From Fuerstiella sp. (GTDB lineage Bacteria > Planctomycetota > Planctomycetia > Planctomycetales > Planctomycetaceae): a stretch of DNA of 64,000 nt. The DNA lies in assembly GCA_022447225.1 (NCBI GenBank), contig JAKVAZ010000007.1, positions 422,475-486,474 of the forward strand, in the 5' to 3' direction. The position numbers and the translations under genes were made by a program. Below are positions 53,453-63,288 of this stretch, one piece after another (positions within the stretch are counted from its first letter, which is position 1; the number at the start of each line of letters is the position of its first letter). The notes under the pieces were generated by a model, which saw only the letters and a list, made by a program, of their open reading frames with translations, was not told the origin of the DNA and ran no database searches.

Positions 53453-56400
53453 TCATTCCGTTCGTTGAATTTCGATTCCCGACAGGACGGGGGTGCCTTG
53501 TTTTGAGTTGAATTCGATCTGTAATTCATCTGCAATCATCACGTCTTCAAACGTTTCTGCAGCGATTCGGTGTTCCGGCGGGCCTGCGGGATCGAGCACG
53601 ATTTGTTCATCACGTGTGATTCCCTGCAGTGCAACGTGGAACTCACGTCTGGTTTTCGGAAATGTCAGCGGTGTGGAAAACAGAAGTCGAACCCGGTACG
53701 GATACGGTGTCGGTTGATCCGCATCGTCCGGGCGCGTTTCATCTGCATCTATGACCAGTCGAGCCGACTGTTCGTCGTGTCCCTGTGATGCCAGTGCTGT
53801 CCGTTGCCCCGCTCCACTGATGAAAAACACAATAGAATTACCCGGATTCCAGTCTGCACGGTCAGTGACAGCCTGGATCAGCGGCGTGATGTCTGCAGTA
53901 CGCTGGGCATCACCTGTGTCGCCGTTTTTTTTCCATTCCTCCGGATGCCAGGTAACCTTCTGCACCGTTTTTGGTCGGGACGTCAGATCGTGTGCGTCAC
54001 TGCTGAAACGTTCTGCATGGCCGGTATCCTGAGCGGAAATGATCAGTGACGCCGGTTCGGCGGACGGTTCTTGGCAAATGAACTGAATGTAAGCACTGTG
54101 GATTTCGGCTCCACGTGCCAAATTGACCTGATTGAATCTCATTCCGACCAGTTGAGTTTCTCCGTCTTCAACGAGTTCCAGGTCTCTGCTGTCGGTGTGG
54201 ACGTCACCGTTATCCCTTTCTTCTGCGTCGTCATCTGTATGATCGATCGGCAGGCCGGTACGGAGACTGGTTTCCCTGGTAAGAGTGAATCGGATACGGA
54301 CCTTTCGGACGTTGTCTGCACCCGATGCGAGGATCCATGATTCCTCACCTGCGGCAACAGAAGACGAATGATGTCGAAAGAGTGTCGCGTCGTCATTCAG
54401 ATTGACGGAAAGAAGAGGCGACGGGCCGGCGACTGGTGGGTATTCCAGCCACAGTAATCCGTCTTCTGTCCGGCGGTCACCGGGCGCACCGATGTTGACT
54501 CCCACCCTGCTGAGCTGATCGGTTTCCGTATGACTGGCAGCTGTCGGACTGATGGTCCAGAACTCCAGTTCTGGCATGTGCACGAGTGCCAGAGATGTCT
54601 GGTTCTGATAGGCGCAACTGCACGTTCGGGTGTAGTCCGGAGCGTTGAGAACTCCGTTGGCTACGACAAGATTAGACGTGCATCCGGACTTGAATCCACC
54701 AAAATTTCCTGTGCCGCTCTCCCCCAGCAGGTCATAAAAACCGGCGGCACCGGATCGGAATGTCAGCAAATGCTCGCTTGCTACAATGTTGTTGCAACCG
54801 TAGGCCCTGGTTACTTTCCACGCCTGAAGCTCACCGGTCAGCGGATTCGGGACCATCTTTTGGTGACCGTCTGTGATGTGAAACGCTCCGGCCGATTCGG
54901 TGTACGAATTCGCATTTGTGATGATCCAGTCGTTGTGCAGCATACAAGGTCCGGCATATTTGATCGTGTCCTTTTTCCATTTCAGTGTTCCGTCATCAGC
55001 GTGAAAAACGGCCATCCCCTGCCCGATTTCGGCATAAAGCCGGTCACTTGCCGCAGCACCCGCCTCCAGTAACAGATTATGTTCTTCAGAATATCCCAGC
55101 CATGTACCGAACACCCTGTCGGTCATCTCCCATACCGTTTCGCCGCTCTCGGCATCAAACGCCGCGATACGGTAGCTGTCTGCCCGCGAGGAACCGCGTC
55201 GACGCAAAGCTGCTTCGATGAGTTCCGGAGTTCGGTCGAGACAATAGATTCGCCCGCCGCCGGCAACGATTCCATTGTGCCAGAAGCTGTGTTTTGCGCT
55301 GACCTGCCACAAAACTTTTCCGGAGTGTCGATCAAATGCAACCAGTCCCAGACTGGCCGCGCGATCCAGACTCTTGGACCCAAATCCTGCGCGACTTCTT
55401 CGAAGACCGCGGTCAGATTCCGGATTCAGTTTGTTGCGTTCCCGATAATTGGCGTAGCCGTATCCGCCCAGCAGCACATCTTCATACACTCCAATGTAAC
55501 CCCACTGTGGTTTGCTGCCTGACTGGTCCTGAGGAAGCTGAATTTCCTGAATCGTTGTCCCGACTGCGGGATCGAGTATATGGCAGCGACTGCCTTCCAC
55601 CACATAGATACGGTCTTCTGTCACGATGTAGTTTGTACCCCGACCGTTGGCTCCGGGAATGTGCACCTGGTTGTATTTTGGATCGAGCGGAGTATTCGTG
55701 TATGTTTCATCGTAATAGACGTCGAAGGTACCCAGGTCTTCGAATTTCCTTTTCCACAGGACTCTGCCCGTATACACATCACGAGCACTCAGACTGTTAA
55801 TGCCTTCAATAAACAGTCGGCCTCCGGCAACCTGTTCGGGAGGGCCGTGTCCATGTCTGGGTAACACCTCCATGTTGCTGCTTCCTCCGAACCACAGGAT
55901 CCCCAGCGGCAGTTTCACACGTCGGTCATTCGACTTAACCGTGTTGGCAATATCGCCGTACTGATGCGTCCAGTCGGCAGAGCCAGGAAGCTTTCCGGTA
56001 CGTCGAATCATTACGCTGTGATCTGTGATCGTTACTTCCGCCTGTTCAAGACCCAGACCCTGCACGCGTTCCGCCAGTCGATCTTTGTTGTTGTCTGCGA
56101 TCAGGTGCATCACGCCACCGTACGGACGCACACCTCTGTACAATTCCGCAATCAGACCGTCGTCAGCAGAAGAGGTCAGCTCGTGTCCGGCGAATACCAC
56201 GTTCGCCGTATACTTAGGAGCCCGAAATAACGCAGCAGGTGAACAGTGTGCCGTTGTGCTTCCATACAGGCCTGCGCCATCAAGTAAATGTCGCAGATGA
56301 TCAATTTTTTCCGCGTCAGGATCAATAATTGCCAGTTGTGTGAACGGTGAGTGTGCTGCAAGAGCGTGAATCAGAGATTCGTCGGAGATTCCGTACCAGT

Positions 56401-57766
56401 ATGCATAGCCTTCAGCGTCCGCATGGTCCATGAGACCGGAAACTACATGTACCGCATCCGGTCGTGTTTCCATCACAGTGAATTGTTCGGTTTGTGGCTC
56501 GATCGTGTTTTTGCTGTCCTCACCGAAAGCCAGGAGTGCCCCCTGAATTGTTACAGCGAACAGCTTTCCGTCACCGGCCAGTAAACGTTCAATTTGTCCC
56601 TGGACCGGAATCGAGTCTGTAATGAATGCCGGGCGTTTCCCGTTCGGCAGACGAATGACTGTGATCGATTCTTTGCCTGCTGCGTACAGTTGCCTGCCGA
56701 CCGCAATCATGTCCCCTCGTCCGTCAGCTTCGATTTCCCAGATGACCTGATCGTTTTGGTCATAGGCGCGAATCACCGGACGTCCGTCTGTGGATTCCGC
56801 CGAGTACACGATTCCGTCCAGCAAGACAGGTTCGTTGGGTGTGAAATCTGTCTTCAGACCGGTATTCAGGTCGAAGGCTCGTGTTCCTTTCTGTCGGGTG
56901 TGAACGTAAAACCGCTGATTGTCGGCCACAACGAATGATCCGCCGGTCCCCTTGCCCCCGGCGTTGATTTCAAAATACTTCAATCGTCCGTCACTGCGCT
57001 GAAGGACCGCCGGAACCGATCGGCCGCCAGGTACCACCAGAAACTCGTCGGTTGCCACGAGCGCCCCCTGCGGTGCGACACCTGCGAACGAAGGAGCGCT
57101 GTGCGGCTGTTTGATGTACTGTGCTCCCGTACCGTCATTTACCCACTTCACTTCACCGTTTGCTGCATCCAGAGCGTAGATAAATGTTCCCATCATGGGC
57201 CAGATGCTGGCCGCAAAATAGACTGTTTGGTCATGGATGACCGGAGCGCCTCGTGCCGGCCATGCAGAAATGACACGACGGTTTCCAATCACCTTTTGTG
57301 GTCCCGGTGCTCCCTGGAATTTCCACACCATCGTTCCGGTTGCTGCTTCCACGCAGTACAGGCAGCCGTCGTCACTGCTGAAATAGATTTTTCCATCTCG
57401 TCCGGCCGCAGGAAAACGGACCGGACCGCCTGTGAAGAATGACCACAGTTCATCACCCGTATCTGCGTTGAATGCCGTCAGTTTGTCACGATCGTTGAAA
57501 CCGACAAACAGTCGGCCATCCATCACAATTGGCTCAAAAACCCGGTCGTATGTCATCAAATCCAGGTTGAGTGGATCGTCCCACGCCTGAACGCGCGGTT
57601 CGAACCCGCGTGTCCATCTGAGATTCAGGTCCACCGGCAGAGTTCCAGCTGATGATCCCGTTCGAGCGGCGTTAGCACGCCACATTGGCCAGTCCTCAGC
57701 CGAAGCAGGGCAACTCAGGAATAGTCCGGCAAGCAAATATACGATGCCGCGTAACGGTTGATTCAT
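53453..57766 (-). CDS. Giant secreted PQQ-type beta-propeller protein
   Basis: About 1437 residues from the ATG at 57766; the frame continues upstream to 57904 but that part lacks support. The signal peptide is LRGIVYLLAGLFLSCPASAE. Residues ~25-450 hold PQQ-like propeller blades (DWPMWRANAARTG, GMVW/EVKW-type repeats, VFAFN/ALDAANGEVKW). A Rossmann-like segment follows at ~470-620 (AYWYGISDESLIHALAAHSP, IIDPDAEKIDHLRHLL, MHLIADNNKDRLAERV) similar to a methyltransferase-type fold, then a second propeller half (~640-1100) and a C-terminal DNRLRE-like/CBM-type beta domain (LARGAEIHSAYIQFICQEPS, NSIVFFISGAGQRTALASQG). Periplasmic or surface-located; carries no visible PQQ-dehydrogenase Cys pair. 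Function unknown. Confidence 0.87.
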   Translation of the reverse strand: MNQPLRGIVYLLAGLFLSCPASAEDWPMWRANAARTGSSAGTLPVDLNLRWTRGFEPRVQAWDDPLNLDLMTYDRVFEPIVMDGRLFVGFNDRDKLTAFNADTGDELWSFFTGGPVRFPAAGRDGKIYFSSDDGCLYCVEAATGTMVWKFQGAPGPQKVIGNRRVISAWPARGAPVIHDQTVYFAASIWPMMGTFIYALDAANGEVKWVNDGTGAQYIKQPHSAPSFAGVAPQGALVATDEFLVVPGGRSVPAVLQRSDGRLKYFEINAGGKGTGGSFVVADNQRFYVHTRQKGTRAFDLNTGLKTDFTPNEPVLLDGIVYSAESTDGRPVIRAYDQNDQVIWEIEADGRGDMIAVGRQLYAAGKESITVIRLPNGKRPAFITDSIPVQGQIERLLAGDGKLFAVTIQGALLAFGEDSKNTIEPQTEQFTVMETRPDAVHVVSGLMDHADAEGYAYWYGISDESLIHALAAHSPFTQLAIIDPDAEKIDHLRHLLDGAGLYGSTTAHCSPAALFRAPKYTANVVFAGHELTSSADDGLIAELYRGVRPYGGVMHLIADNNKDRLAERVQGLGLEQAEVTITDHSVMIRRTGKLPGSADWTHQYGDIANTVKSNDRRVKLPLGILWFGGSSNMEVLPRHGHGPPEQVAGGRLFIEGINSLSARDVYTGRVLWKRKFEDLGTFDVYYDETYTNTPLDPKYNQVHIPGANGRGTNYIVTEDRIYVVEGSRCHILDPAVGTTIQEIQLPQDQSGSKPQWGYIGVYEDVLLGGYGYANYRERNKLNPESDRGLRRSRAGFGSKSLDRAASLGLVAFDRHSGKVLWQVSAKHSFWHNGIVAGGGRIYCLDRTPELIEAALRRRGSSRADSYRIAAFDAESGETVWEMTDRVFGTWLGYSEEHNLLLEAGAAASDRLYAEIGQGMAVFHADDGTLKWKKDTIKYAGPCMLHNDWIITNANSYTESAGAFHITDGHQKMVPNPLTGELQAWKVTRAYGCNNIVASEHLLTFRSGAAGFYDLLGESGTGNFGGFKSGCTSNLVVANGVLNAPDYTRTCSCAYQNQTSLALVHMPELEFWTISPTAASHTETDQLSRVGVNIGAPGDRRTEDGLLWLEYPPVAGPSPLLSVNLNDDATLFRHHSSSVAAGEESWILASGADNVRKVRIRFTLTRETSLRTGLPIDHTDDDAEERDNGDVHTDSRDLELVEDGETQLVGMRFNQVNLARGAEIHSAYIQFICQEPSAEPASLIISAQDTGHAERFSSDAHDLTSRPKTVQKVTWHPEEWKKNGDTGDAQRTADITPLIQAVTDRADWNPGNSIVFFISGAGQRTALASQGHDEQSARLVIDADETRPDDADQPTPYPYRVRLLFSTPLTFPKTRREFHVALQGITRDEQIVLDPAGPPEHRIAAETFEDVMIADELQIEFNSKQGTPVLSGIEIQRTE

Positions 57767-58196
57767 TGAAGACGACCTTTGGGGAATGCCGGACCGACTG
57801 ACTTTTGTCGCTGAAACTATTCCGGTTCTGACGAAATCAAGAAGACAAAAAACAAACACATTGAAGGCAACAGCGAGGTTATCGTGACAGGACGATTTGA
57901 ACAATCCAGTAAACTTCCCGGACGAGCTGACCGGAATCTCACCGTCTGGTGATTACCCGATGTTTGCTTTGATGTTTCCGGAATTCCGGGGACGTGTTGT
58001 GAATCGATTTCCGCACTTTACGAATCCAACGATCGCAGACCGTCCCGGTAACGGGTGCGATTGGCTGAGGGACCTTTTTCTGACGGAAGGTAAAACGTTC
58101 TGTCACAGCCTGAGAAGTGTGCGGATCGGGAGTGGCTGACTGCCGACGGCAGTGGGTGCATGGCGAACAAACATTGTCCTGTCCGGACGACGCGGC
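57767..58196. other. Intergenic, no gene supported
   Basis: 430 bases between the start of the propeller gene and the 3' end of the third DUF1549 gene (both minus). No gene or clear terminator. A plus ORF (57897-58139) has no recognisable domain. Confidence 0.4.
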
Positions 58197-61184
58197 TCAG
58201 TCGATATAAAGAAACTCATTCGAGCACAGAAGCATGTGAACGAAATTTTCAAGGGATCGCCGGGACACCTCCGCAGAATTCAGGCCGGAGGATTCATAGA
58301 GTTGACTCAGATGTTGTAAGTGCTGTTCCGCGGCCCGGGTTTCAAGAACAGACGGTCTTCTGGCAAATGTAAGCCGGTAAGCCGTATTGATCTTGGTTGT
58401 CAGGTGCCCGTTGTTTTCGACAAGGGCCAGCACTCGGTCTGCCAGTCGGCTGGCGCTGACGGTCAGAAATCTGCTGTTGATCATGGTTAATGACTGCAGT
58501 GGAGTAGCCGAAGTCGAGCGTCGCACACAATTCACATCGATAACCGGATAATCAAACACCCTCAGAAAGGTCAGAGGATTCGAGCGACGTGCCAAAAGAT
58601 AGATACTGCGTCTGGAACCGATGCCGCCGCTATCGTCCTGACTGACCGTCAGTAAACCATCGGATGTTGACTTCAGCATGACCGGCGGGCCTCCCATCGT
58701 GAAGTTCGCCTGACCGCTCACAGAAAGTACCGAATCACGCAGGATTTCGGCATCGAGACGTCGCAGATGCATTCGCCAGAGCAGACGGGCCTCCGGATCA
58801 ATGGCCTGTGGATCGGGGGAGACCGTTTGTGGAGTCAGTCCGTTTTCACTGCGCGCGGTGAATGCCGTGTCAGGCGTTCGCGCCGAGGTCTGCCGGTACA
58901 CTGTCGAGGTCATCATCAGTTTGTGTAACTGTTTGGCACTCCAGCCCTGACGCATGAATTCCACGGCCAGCCAGTCCAGAAGCTCCGGGTGAGTGGGACG
59001 TGATCCGGTGGTTCCGAAATTACCCGGCGTATCGACAATGCCCTTTCCAAAGTGGTGTTGCCACAGTCGATTGACAATTACCCGCGCCGTTAACGGGTGA
59101 TCGGGACTGGTCAGCCATTCCGCAAAGGCCAGTCGCAGTCCTGTGGTGTCACCCACTGCGGCGGATGAGCCCACCGCATCGGAACTGCCGGGGGCGCTCA
59201 GCACGGTGAGAAATCCGGGACTGACTTTTGGACCGGCAAAATCCACGTCACCGCGGTGCAGCAGTCGGATGACCGGAGCTTCTCCCACATCCCACAGGGC
59301 CTGAAGTTTGTCCATCTGCAACGTAGACAGAACATTCCGGACAGTCAGGATCTGTGTCCTCAAACGAACGCAGGCAGCCTGATCCGCCTCATTCAGTGCT
59401 GAATCAATTTCTGTTTCAGTGACGTCTAGTTTCTTTTCATACCTGTCGACAATGTCCTTCTGCAGCTGACTTCGTTTTTCTTCGGGCGTTTGCAGGGCGA
59501 CTTTTACATTTGCCCGTTCGGACTCCGGAACCTGTTTGAGTTTTCTGTCCAGAATGCGATTTCGATAAGGGGCACGAAGTTCACTGAACTGTTGCTCAAG
59601 TTTGTCGAGTGTTGCCGTGTGTTCCGATTGCTGATGTTCGATTTCGATTTGTCGGGACTTCGGTACTCCGTACAGATGCCGGTGTTTCGGTGGTAACCAG
59701 TCAGACGGATTGTATGCCGACGTGAACAAAGACAGAAATCGGTAGTAGTCTGTCTGAGGAATGGGGTCGAATTTGTGGCTGTGGCACCGTGCGCACGCCA
59801 GAGTCATCCCCAGCGTGCTTGTTGACACTCTGTCCATGAGCATGAACAGTGCCTCATATCGATCGAACGGCAAATTGGAGATATCCTCGTCGGTCGCATC
59901 CAGTACGTTTCGCAGGTAACCGGTTGCCGTAAGCAGTTCGATGATTTCGGGGCTGTATTTTTCTGCATTTCGCCAGTCAACCATTTCGTCTCCGGCGATC
60001 TGCTCAGCGAGGAATCGGTCCCAGGGAGTGTCTTGATTCGTGGCCGCGATGACATAGTCGCGATATCTCCAGTAGCCTTCAGACAACACGGGCTTGTGCG
60101 GATCGAAGTCCTTGTCTGAAGTATCTACATAACCAACTGCATCCAGCCAGTGCCGTCCCCAGCGTTCACCATAGTGTGGAGACGCAAGCAGTCGGTCAAT
60201 CAGTCGTTCATATGCACCGGGCCCATCGTCGTCGAGAAATTGCTGAGCCTGTGCCGGTGTGGGCGGCAGCCCCGTCAGATCGAAATAGGCCCGTCGCAGC
60301 AGAGTGTGTTTTGACGCCTCCGGTGAGAACGTCAGACCATGTCGTTCCAGATCTGACAGAATAAACTGATCAATCGGCGTGCGAATTCTGTCTGTCCCCT
60401 CGACCTGTGGCAGTGGGAGAGCAACAGGTTGCTGAAAGGCCCAGAACTGACGGTCATCATCCGAAACTACTGAAGAATCCGGCGACTCAGTCGGCTGGTG
60501 CGTTACCTCCACGAAGTCTGCAAAGTTTCCACGATCGATCCATCGAGTGATGGACAGAATCTCGGCTGGTGTCAGAGGATCTTCCAGATCAGGTGGTGGC
60601 ATCATTCGGCTGGAGATTTTGCGAATCAGCACACTCTTGTCAGAAAAACCTTCCACGATCACCGGGCCGCTTTTGCTGCCGCGGACCAGGGCCTCCAGAC
60701 TGCCCAGATCCAATCCGGAGTCGGGATCTTCCGCTCCATGACATGTCACGCAGTGATCGGTCAGGATTGGCTGGATTTCTTTTTCGAAGCGTGTGAACTG
60801 TTCCTGAACTTCCGTAGGCAGCTCATTCGGTTCGCTTGAGGGAGCACCTGCTTCAATCCAGCGGCGAATCGTATCAATTTCAGCATCCGACAGCCTTAGC
60901 TCGAAAAGTTCCAGCGGCATCTCACGAGTCGAAACTTTCTTCCACAGCAGGCTTTTCTCCAAAGAGCCTTTCACAACAACCGGGCCATTCTGACTGCCAC
61001 GCATCGTCAGGCGGGCCGAACGCAGATCAAGACCCAGCTGTGGAGAACTTTTTCCGTGGCAGTTAAAGCAGTAGCGGGTGAAGATCGGCAGAACATCGGC
61101 TTCAAAGACCGGGACCTCCGCGGTCACCGTCGATGCGGTCGCGGCAGCAGTCACCAAACTCAAAATTCTTAGATATTTCGTCAT
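58197..61184 (-). CDS. Di-haem PSCyt1-DUF1549-DUF1553 secreted protein (locus 3)
   Basis: About 995 residues. Sec leader (YLRILSLVTAAATASTVTAE). Two successive PSCyt1 modules: CFNCH at residues 39-43 and CVTCH at 145-149, each followed by RGSxxGPVxVxG and MPL/MPP stretches, so the module is an internal duplication. DUF1549 follows ([35 protein letters not shown]) with CARCHSHKFDP, then a coiled-coil-like charged segment (EHQQSEHTATLDKLEQQFSE), then DUF1553 (LTARVIVNRLWQHHFGKG, RSTSATPLQSLTMINSRFL). Third of the three DUF1549 proteins here and the only one with two PSCyt1 haems. Preceded 9 bp upstream by its DUF1501 partner. Confidence 0.93.
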   Translation of the reverse strand: MTKYLRILSLVTAAATASTVTAEVPVFEADVLPIFTRYCFNCHGKSSPQLGLDLRSARLTMRGSQNGPVVVKGSLEKSLLWKKVSTREMPLELFELRLSDAEIDTIRRWIEAGAPSSEPNELPTEVQEQFTRFEKEIQPILTDHCVTCHGAEDPDSGLDLGSLEALVRGSKSGPVIVEGFSDKSVLIRKISSRMMPPPDLEDPLTPAEILSITRWIDRGNFADFVEVTHQPTESPDSSVVSDDDRQFWAFQQPVALPLPQVEGTDRIRTPIDQFILSDLERHGLTFSPEASKHTLLRRAYFDLTGLPPTPAQAQQFLDDDGPGAYERLIDRLLASPHYGERWGRHWLDAVGYVDTSDKDFDPHKPVLSEGYWRYRDYVIAATNQDTPWDRFLAEQIAGDEMVDWRNAEKYSPEIIELLTATGYLRNVLDATDEDISNLPFDRYEALFMLMDRVSTSTLGMTLACARCHSHKFDPIPQTDYYRFLSLFTSAYNPSDWLPPKHRHLYGVPKSRQIEIEHQQSEHTATLDKLEQQFSELRAPYRNRILDRKLKQVPESERANVKVALQTPEEKRSQLQKDIVDRYEKKLDVTETEIDSALNEADQAACVRLRTQILTVRNVLSTLQMDKLQALWDVGEAPVIRLLHRGDVDFAGPKVSPGFLTVLSAPGSSDAVGSSAAVGDTTGLRLAFAEWLTSPDHPLTARVIVNRLWQHHFGKGIVDTPGNFGTTGSRPTHPELLDWLAVEFMRQGWSAKQLHKLMMTSTVYRQTSARTPDTAFTARSENGLTPQTVSPDPQAIDPEARLLWRMHLRRLDAEILRDSVLSVSGQANFTMGGPPVMLKSTSDGLLTVSQDDSGGIGSRRSIYLLARRSNPLTFLRVFDYPVIDVNCVRRSTSATPLQSLTMINSRFLTVSASRLADRVLALVENNGHLTTKINTAYRLTFARRPSVLETRAAEQHLQHLSQLYESSGLNSAEVSRRSLENFVHMLLCSNEFLYID

Positions 61185-61192
61185 CGGCCCGG

Positions 61193-62623
61193 CTATCCGT
61201 CAACAACACGATTGGTCAGCAGATCACCAGCGACTTTCGCACCGGTTACCGTCACGTCTGAAGGAGTTTCAAGACGCCCGCTTTGGGGATACTGTACCCG
61301 CTTGTGGTCCAGCCCCAGTTGGTGACACACGGTGGCGATCACATCGGGAACACTGACCCGGTTGACCACGCTCTTGTAACCAAACTCGTCTGTTTCACCG
61401 TAAATCAGTCCCGCTTTGAATCCTCCACCGGCAAACCACACCGTAAAAGCGTTACGGTTATGGTCCCGACCTAACCCGTTTTGTGTTGTTGGAAGCCGGC
61501 CGAATTCACCGGCCCACATGACAATCGTGCTGTCCAGCAGACCACGGGCCTTGAGATCCTTGACCAGTGCCGTCGACCCGATATCAGTTTCCAGGGCGAT
61601 ATCATCCATTCCTTTGCGGATGTCACGGTGATGATCCCATGGTTGCAGAGGCTTGGTCATCACCTGCACAAACCGCACCCCCGATTCCACCAGACGGCGA
61701 GCCATCAAACAACGTTTACCGTATTTCGCAGTGACCGGATTGTCGAGACCGTAGAGTTTCTTCGTTGCATTTGTTTCACTGGAAAGATCAAGGACTTTCG
61801 GTGCTTCGAGTTGCATCCGGGCGGCCAGTTCAAAGTTTTCGATCCGTGCGTCAAGCTCTGATTCGCCCGGTCGATCACGATGGTGTGCCTGATTCAGTTT
61901 TGCCAGGAAATCCAGGTTTGCTCGCTGAGCTCCCCGCGGGAGAGAAGTCGCGGGATTCAAGTGGTGAACAGGGACTCCGCGGGTACTGAACTCAACGCCC
62001 TGATACAAAGCGGGCAGAAAGGCATTCGACCAAAGTTGTTTTCCCCCAACTGCGTAGCCATCCGGATCCCGAAGTACCACGTAGGCCGGGAGATTCCTGT
62101 TCTCGCTGCCCAGTGCATAGCTGATCCAGGCTCCCATTACCGGTCTTCCTGGAAAGATCTTGCACGTCAGCAGCATGTTGAGCCCTTCCAGATGATTGTT
62201 GTGCTCGGTATGCATCGAACGCACAAAGCACAGATCATCAACGATGGTGCTCAAATGGGGTAATGCTTCGGAAACGTCCATGCCGCATTCACCGTATTTT
62301 CCAAATTTGAGCGGGGACGGCAGCAGACTATTGACATTATTTGGCTGGTGAATTTCCACTCCGTCCGGATGTGGCTTGCCGGCCAATTGTGAGAGTTGGG
62401 GCTTCGGATCAAACAGATCCATCTGGCTTGGGCCCCCACTTTGAACCAGCTGGATAACGGCTTTGACGTTGCTGGGAAAATGAGTTCTGCGAACCTGAAG
62501 ATCATTGTGTATCGTGACCTCAGATTCGGACAATGCCTCCGCGCCCAATAAATCAGCAACGGCGATCTGACCAAGACCAAAACCTGAAAGCCCGAGAATT
62601 TCCCGACGACTGAGTTGTATCAT
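61193..62623 (-). CDS. DUF1501 protein with Tat-like leader (locus 3)
   Basis: About 476 residues from the ATG at 62623; the frame extends upstream to 62701, but the start at 62623 places QLSRREILGLSGFGLGQIA, a twin-arginine leader, at the N-terminus. Fold blocks: IQLVQSGGPSQMDLFDPKP, CFVRSMHTEHNNHLEG, GVRFVQVMTKPLQPWDHH, IVMWAGEFGRLPTTQNG, GRDHNRNAFTVWFAGGGF and HQLGLDHKRVQYPQSGR. Here DUF1501 comes first and DUF1549 second, the reverse of loci 1 and 2. Confidence 0.92.
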   Translation of the reverse strand: MIQLSRREILGLSGFGLGQIAVADLLGAEALSESEVTIHNDLQVRRTHFPSNVKAVIQLVQSGGPSQMDLFDPKPQLSQLAGKPHPDGVEIHQPNNVNSLLPSPLKFGKYGECGMDVSEALPHLSTIVDDLCFVRSMHTEHNNHLEGLNMLLTCKIFPGRPVMGAWISYALGSENRNLPAYVVLRDPDGYAVGGKQLWSNAFLPALYQGVEFSTRGVPVHHLNPATSLPRGAQRANLDFLAKLNQAHHRDRPGESELDARIENFELAARMQLEAPKVLDLSSETNATKKLYGLDNPVTAKYGKRCLMARRLVESGVRFVQVMTKPLQPWDHHRDIRKGMDDIALETDIGSTALVKDLKARGLLDSTIVMWAGEFGRLPTTQNGLGRDHNRNAFTVWFAGGGFKAGLIYGETDEFGYKSVVNRVSVPDVIATVCHQLGLDHKRVQYPQSGRLETPSDVTVTGAKVAGDLLTNRVVDG

Positions 62624-63288
62624 GTGACCGTCATACCTGTCGCGCACATCAAAACACGAAACCGGAGTGTCATTTCTGTGGCCTGCCCGATTCATAAGCA
62701 TAATCGCTGTCGCCGCATGATCCAGGAACAGATCAGTTTAAATCAGTCAGCCACAGAACAGCCGTTCCGCAGATTATACTCTGGTTTTGGCAAAGATCAC
62801 GCCGTATCAGCATCGGTTCCAGTCTCCCTCCCTGAATCCGTTAACCGAAATATTATGTCGAAAACGTTTTGACCCTCATTTCTTCGAAGTTTCAATTGAC
62901 GAATTTGACGATCCGGATTGTCGAGATTGCGATTTCCTGCGCGGAGGCAGGAATCGATCGTATCTGCAATCGTCGCTGTGCGGCCGTGGTGAAGTTAGGT
63001 GCCGATCAAAGCACGTGAGGTCTGGTATTAGTTGAAGTAAGCAGCGAAGGAAACCGCCCGGGCGGAAGTCGAACAGCACGCGTGTGAACTGAACATCGCT
63101 CTGAGAGACCAGCAGTCACGGAGCCATTCCACTGCAGTATCCGGGGAAGCAGAAGAAGTATGAACGTGATGACGTTCGGGGAGTCACTTCCATTCACCGC
63201 AGCCGTAAAGTCAGCAGTACGACCGCAAAAAATAAACAGCCCGTTACCGTGACGCATTCCGCCACCAATTGATTGATGACCAGAGCGT
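62624..63288. other. Intergenic, no gene supported
   Basis: 665 bases between the locus-3 DUF1501 start and the 3' end of the next DUF1501 gene (both minus). ORFs such as 62787-63035 on plus are Arg/Cys-rich noise. Promoter of the locus-3 pair should be here. Confidence 0.4.

Noticed and set aside
57591-57612. tRNA-like T-loop sequence (ggttcgaaccc) on the + strand
   Set aside because: It lies inside the coding region of the propeller protein (reads SRGFEPRVQ on minus) and no cloverleaf can be built around it.
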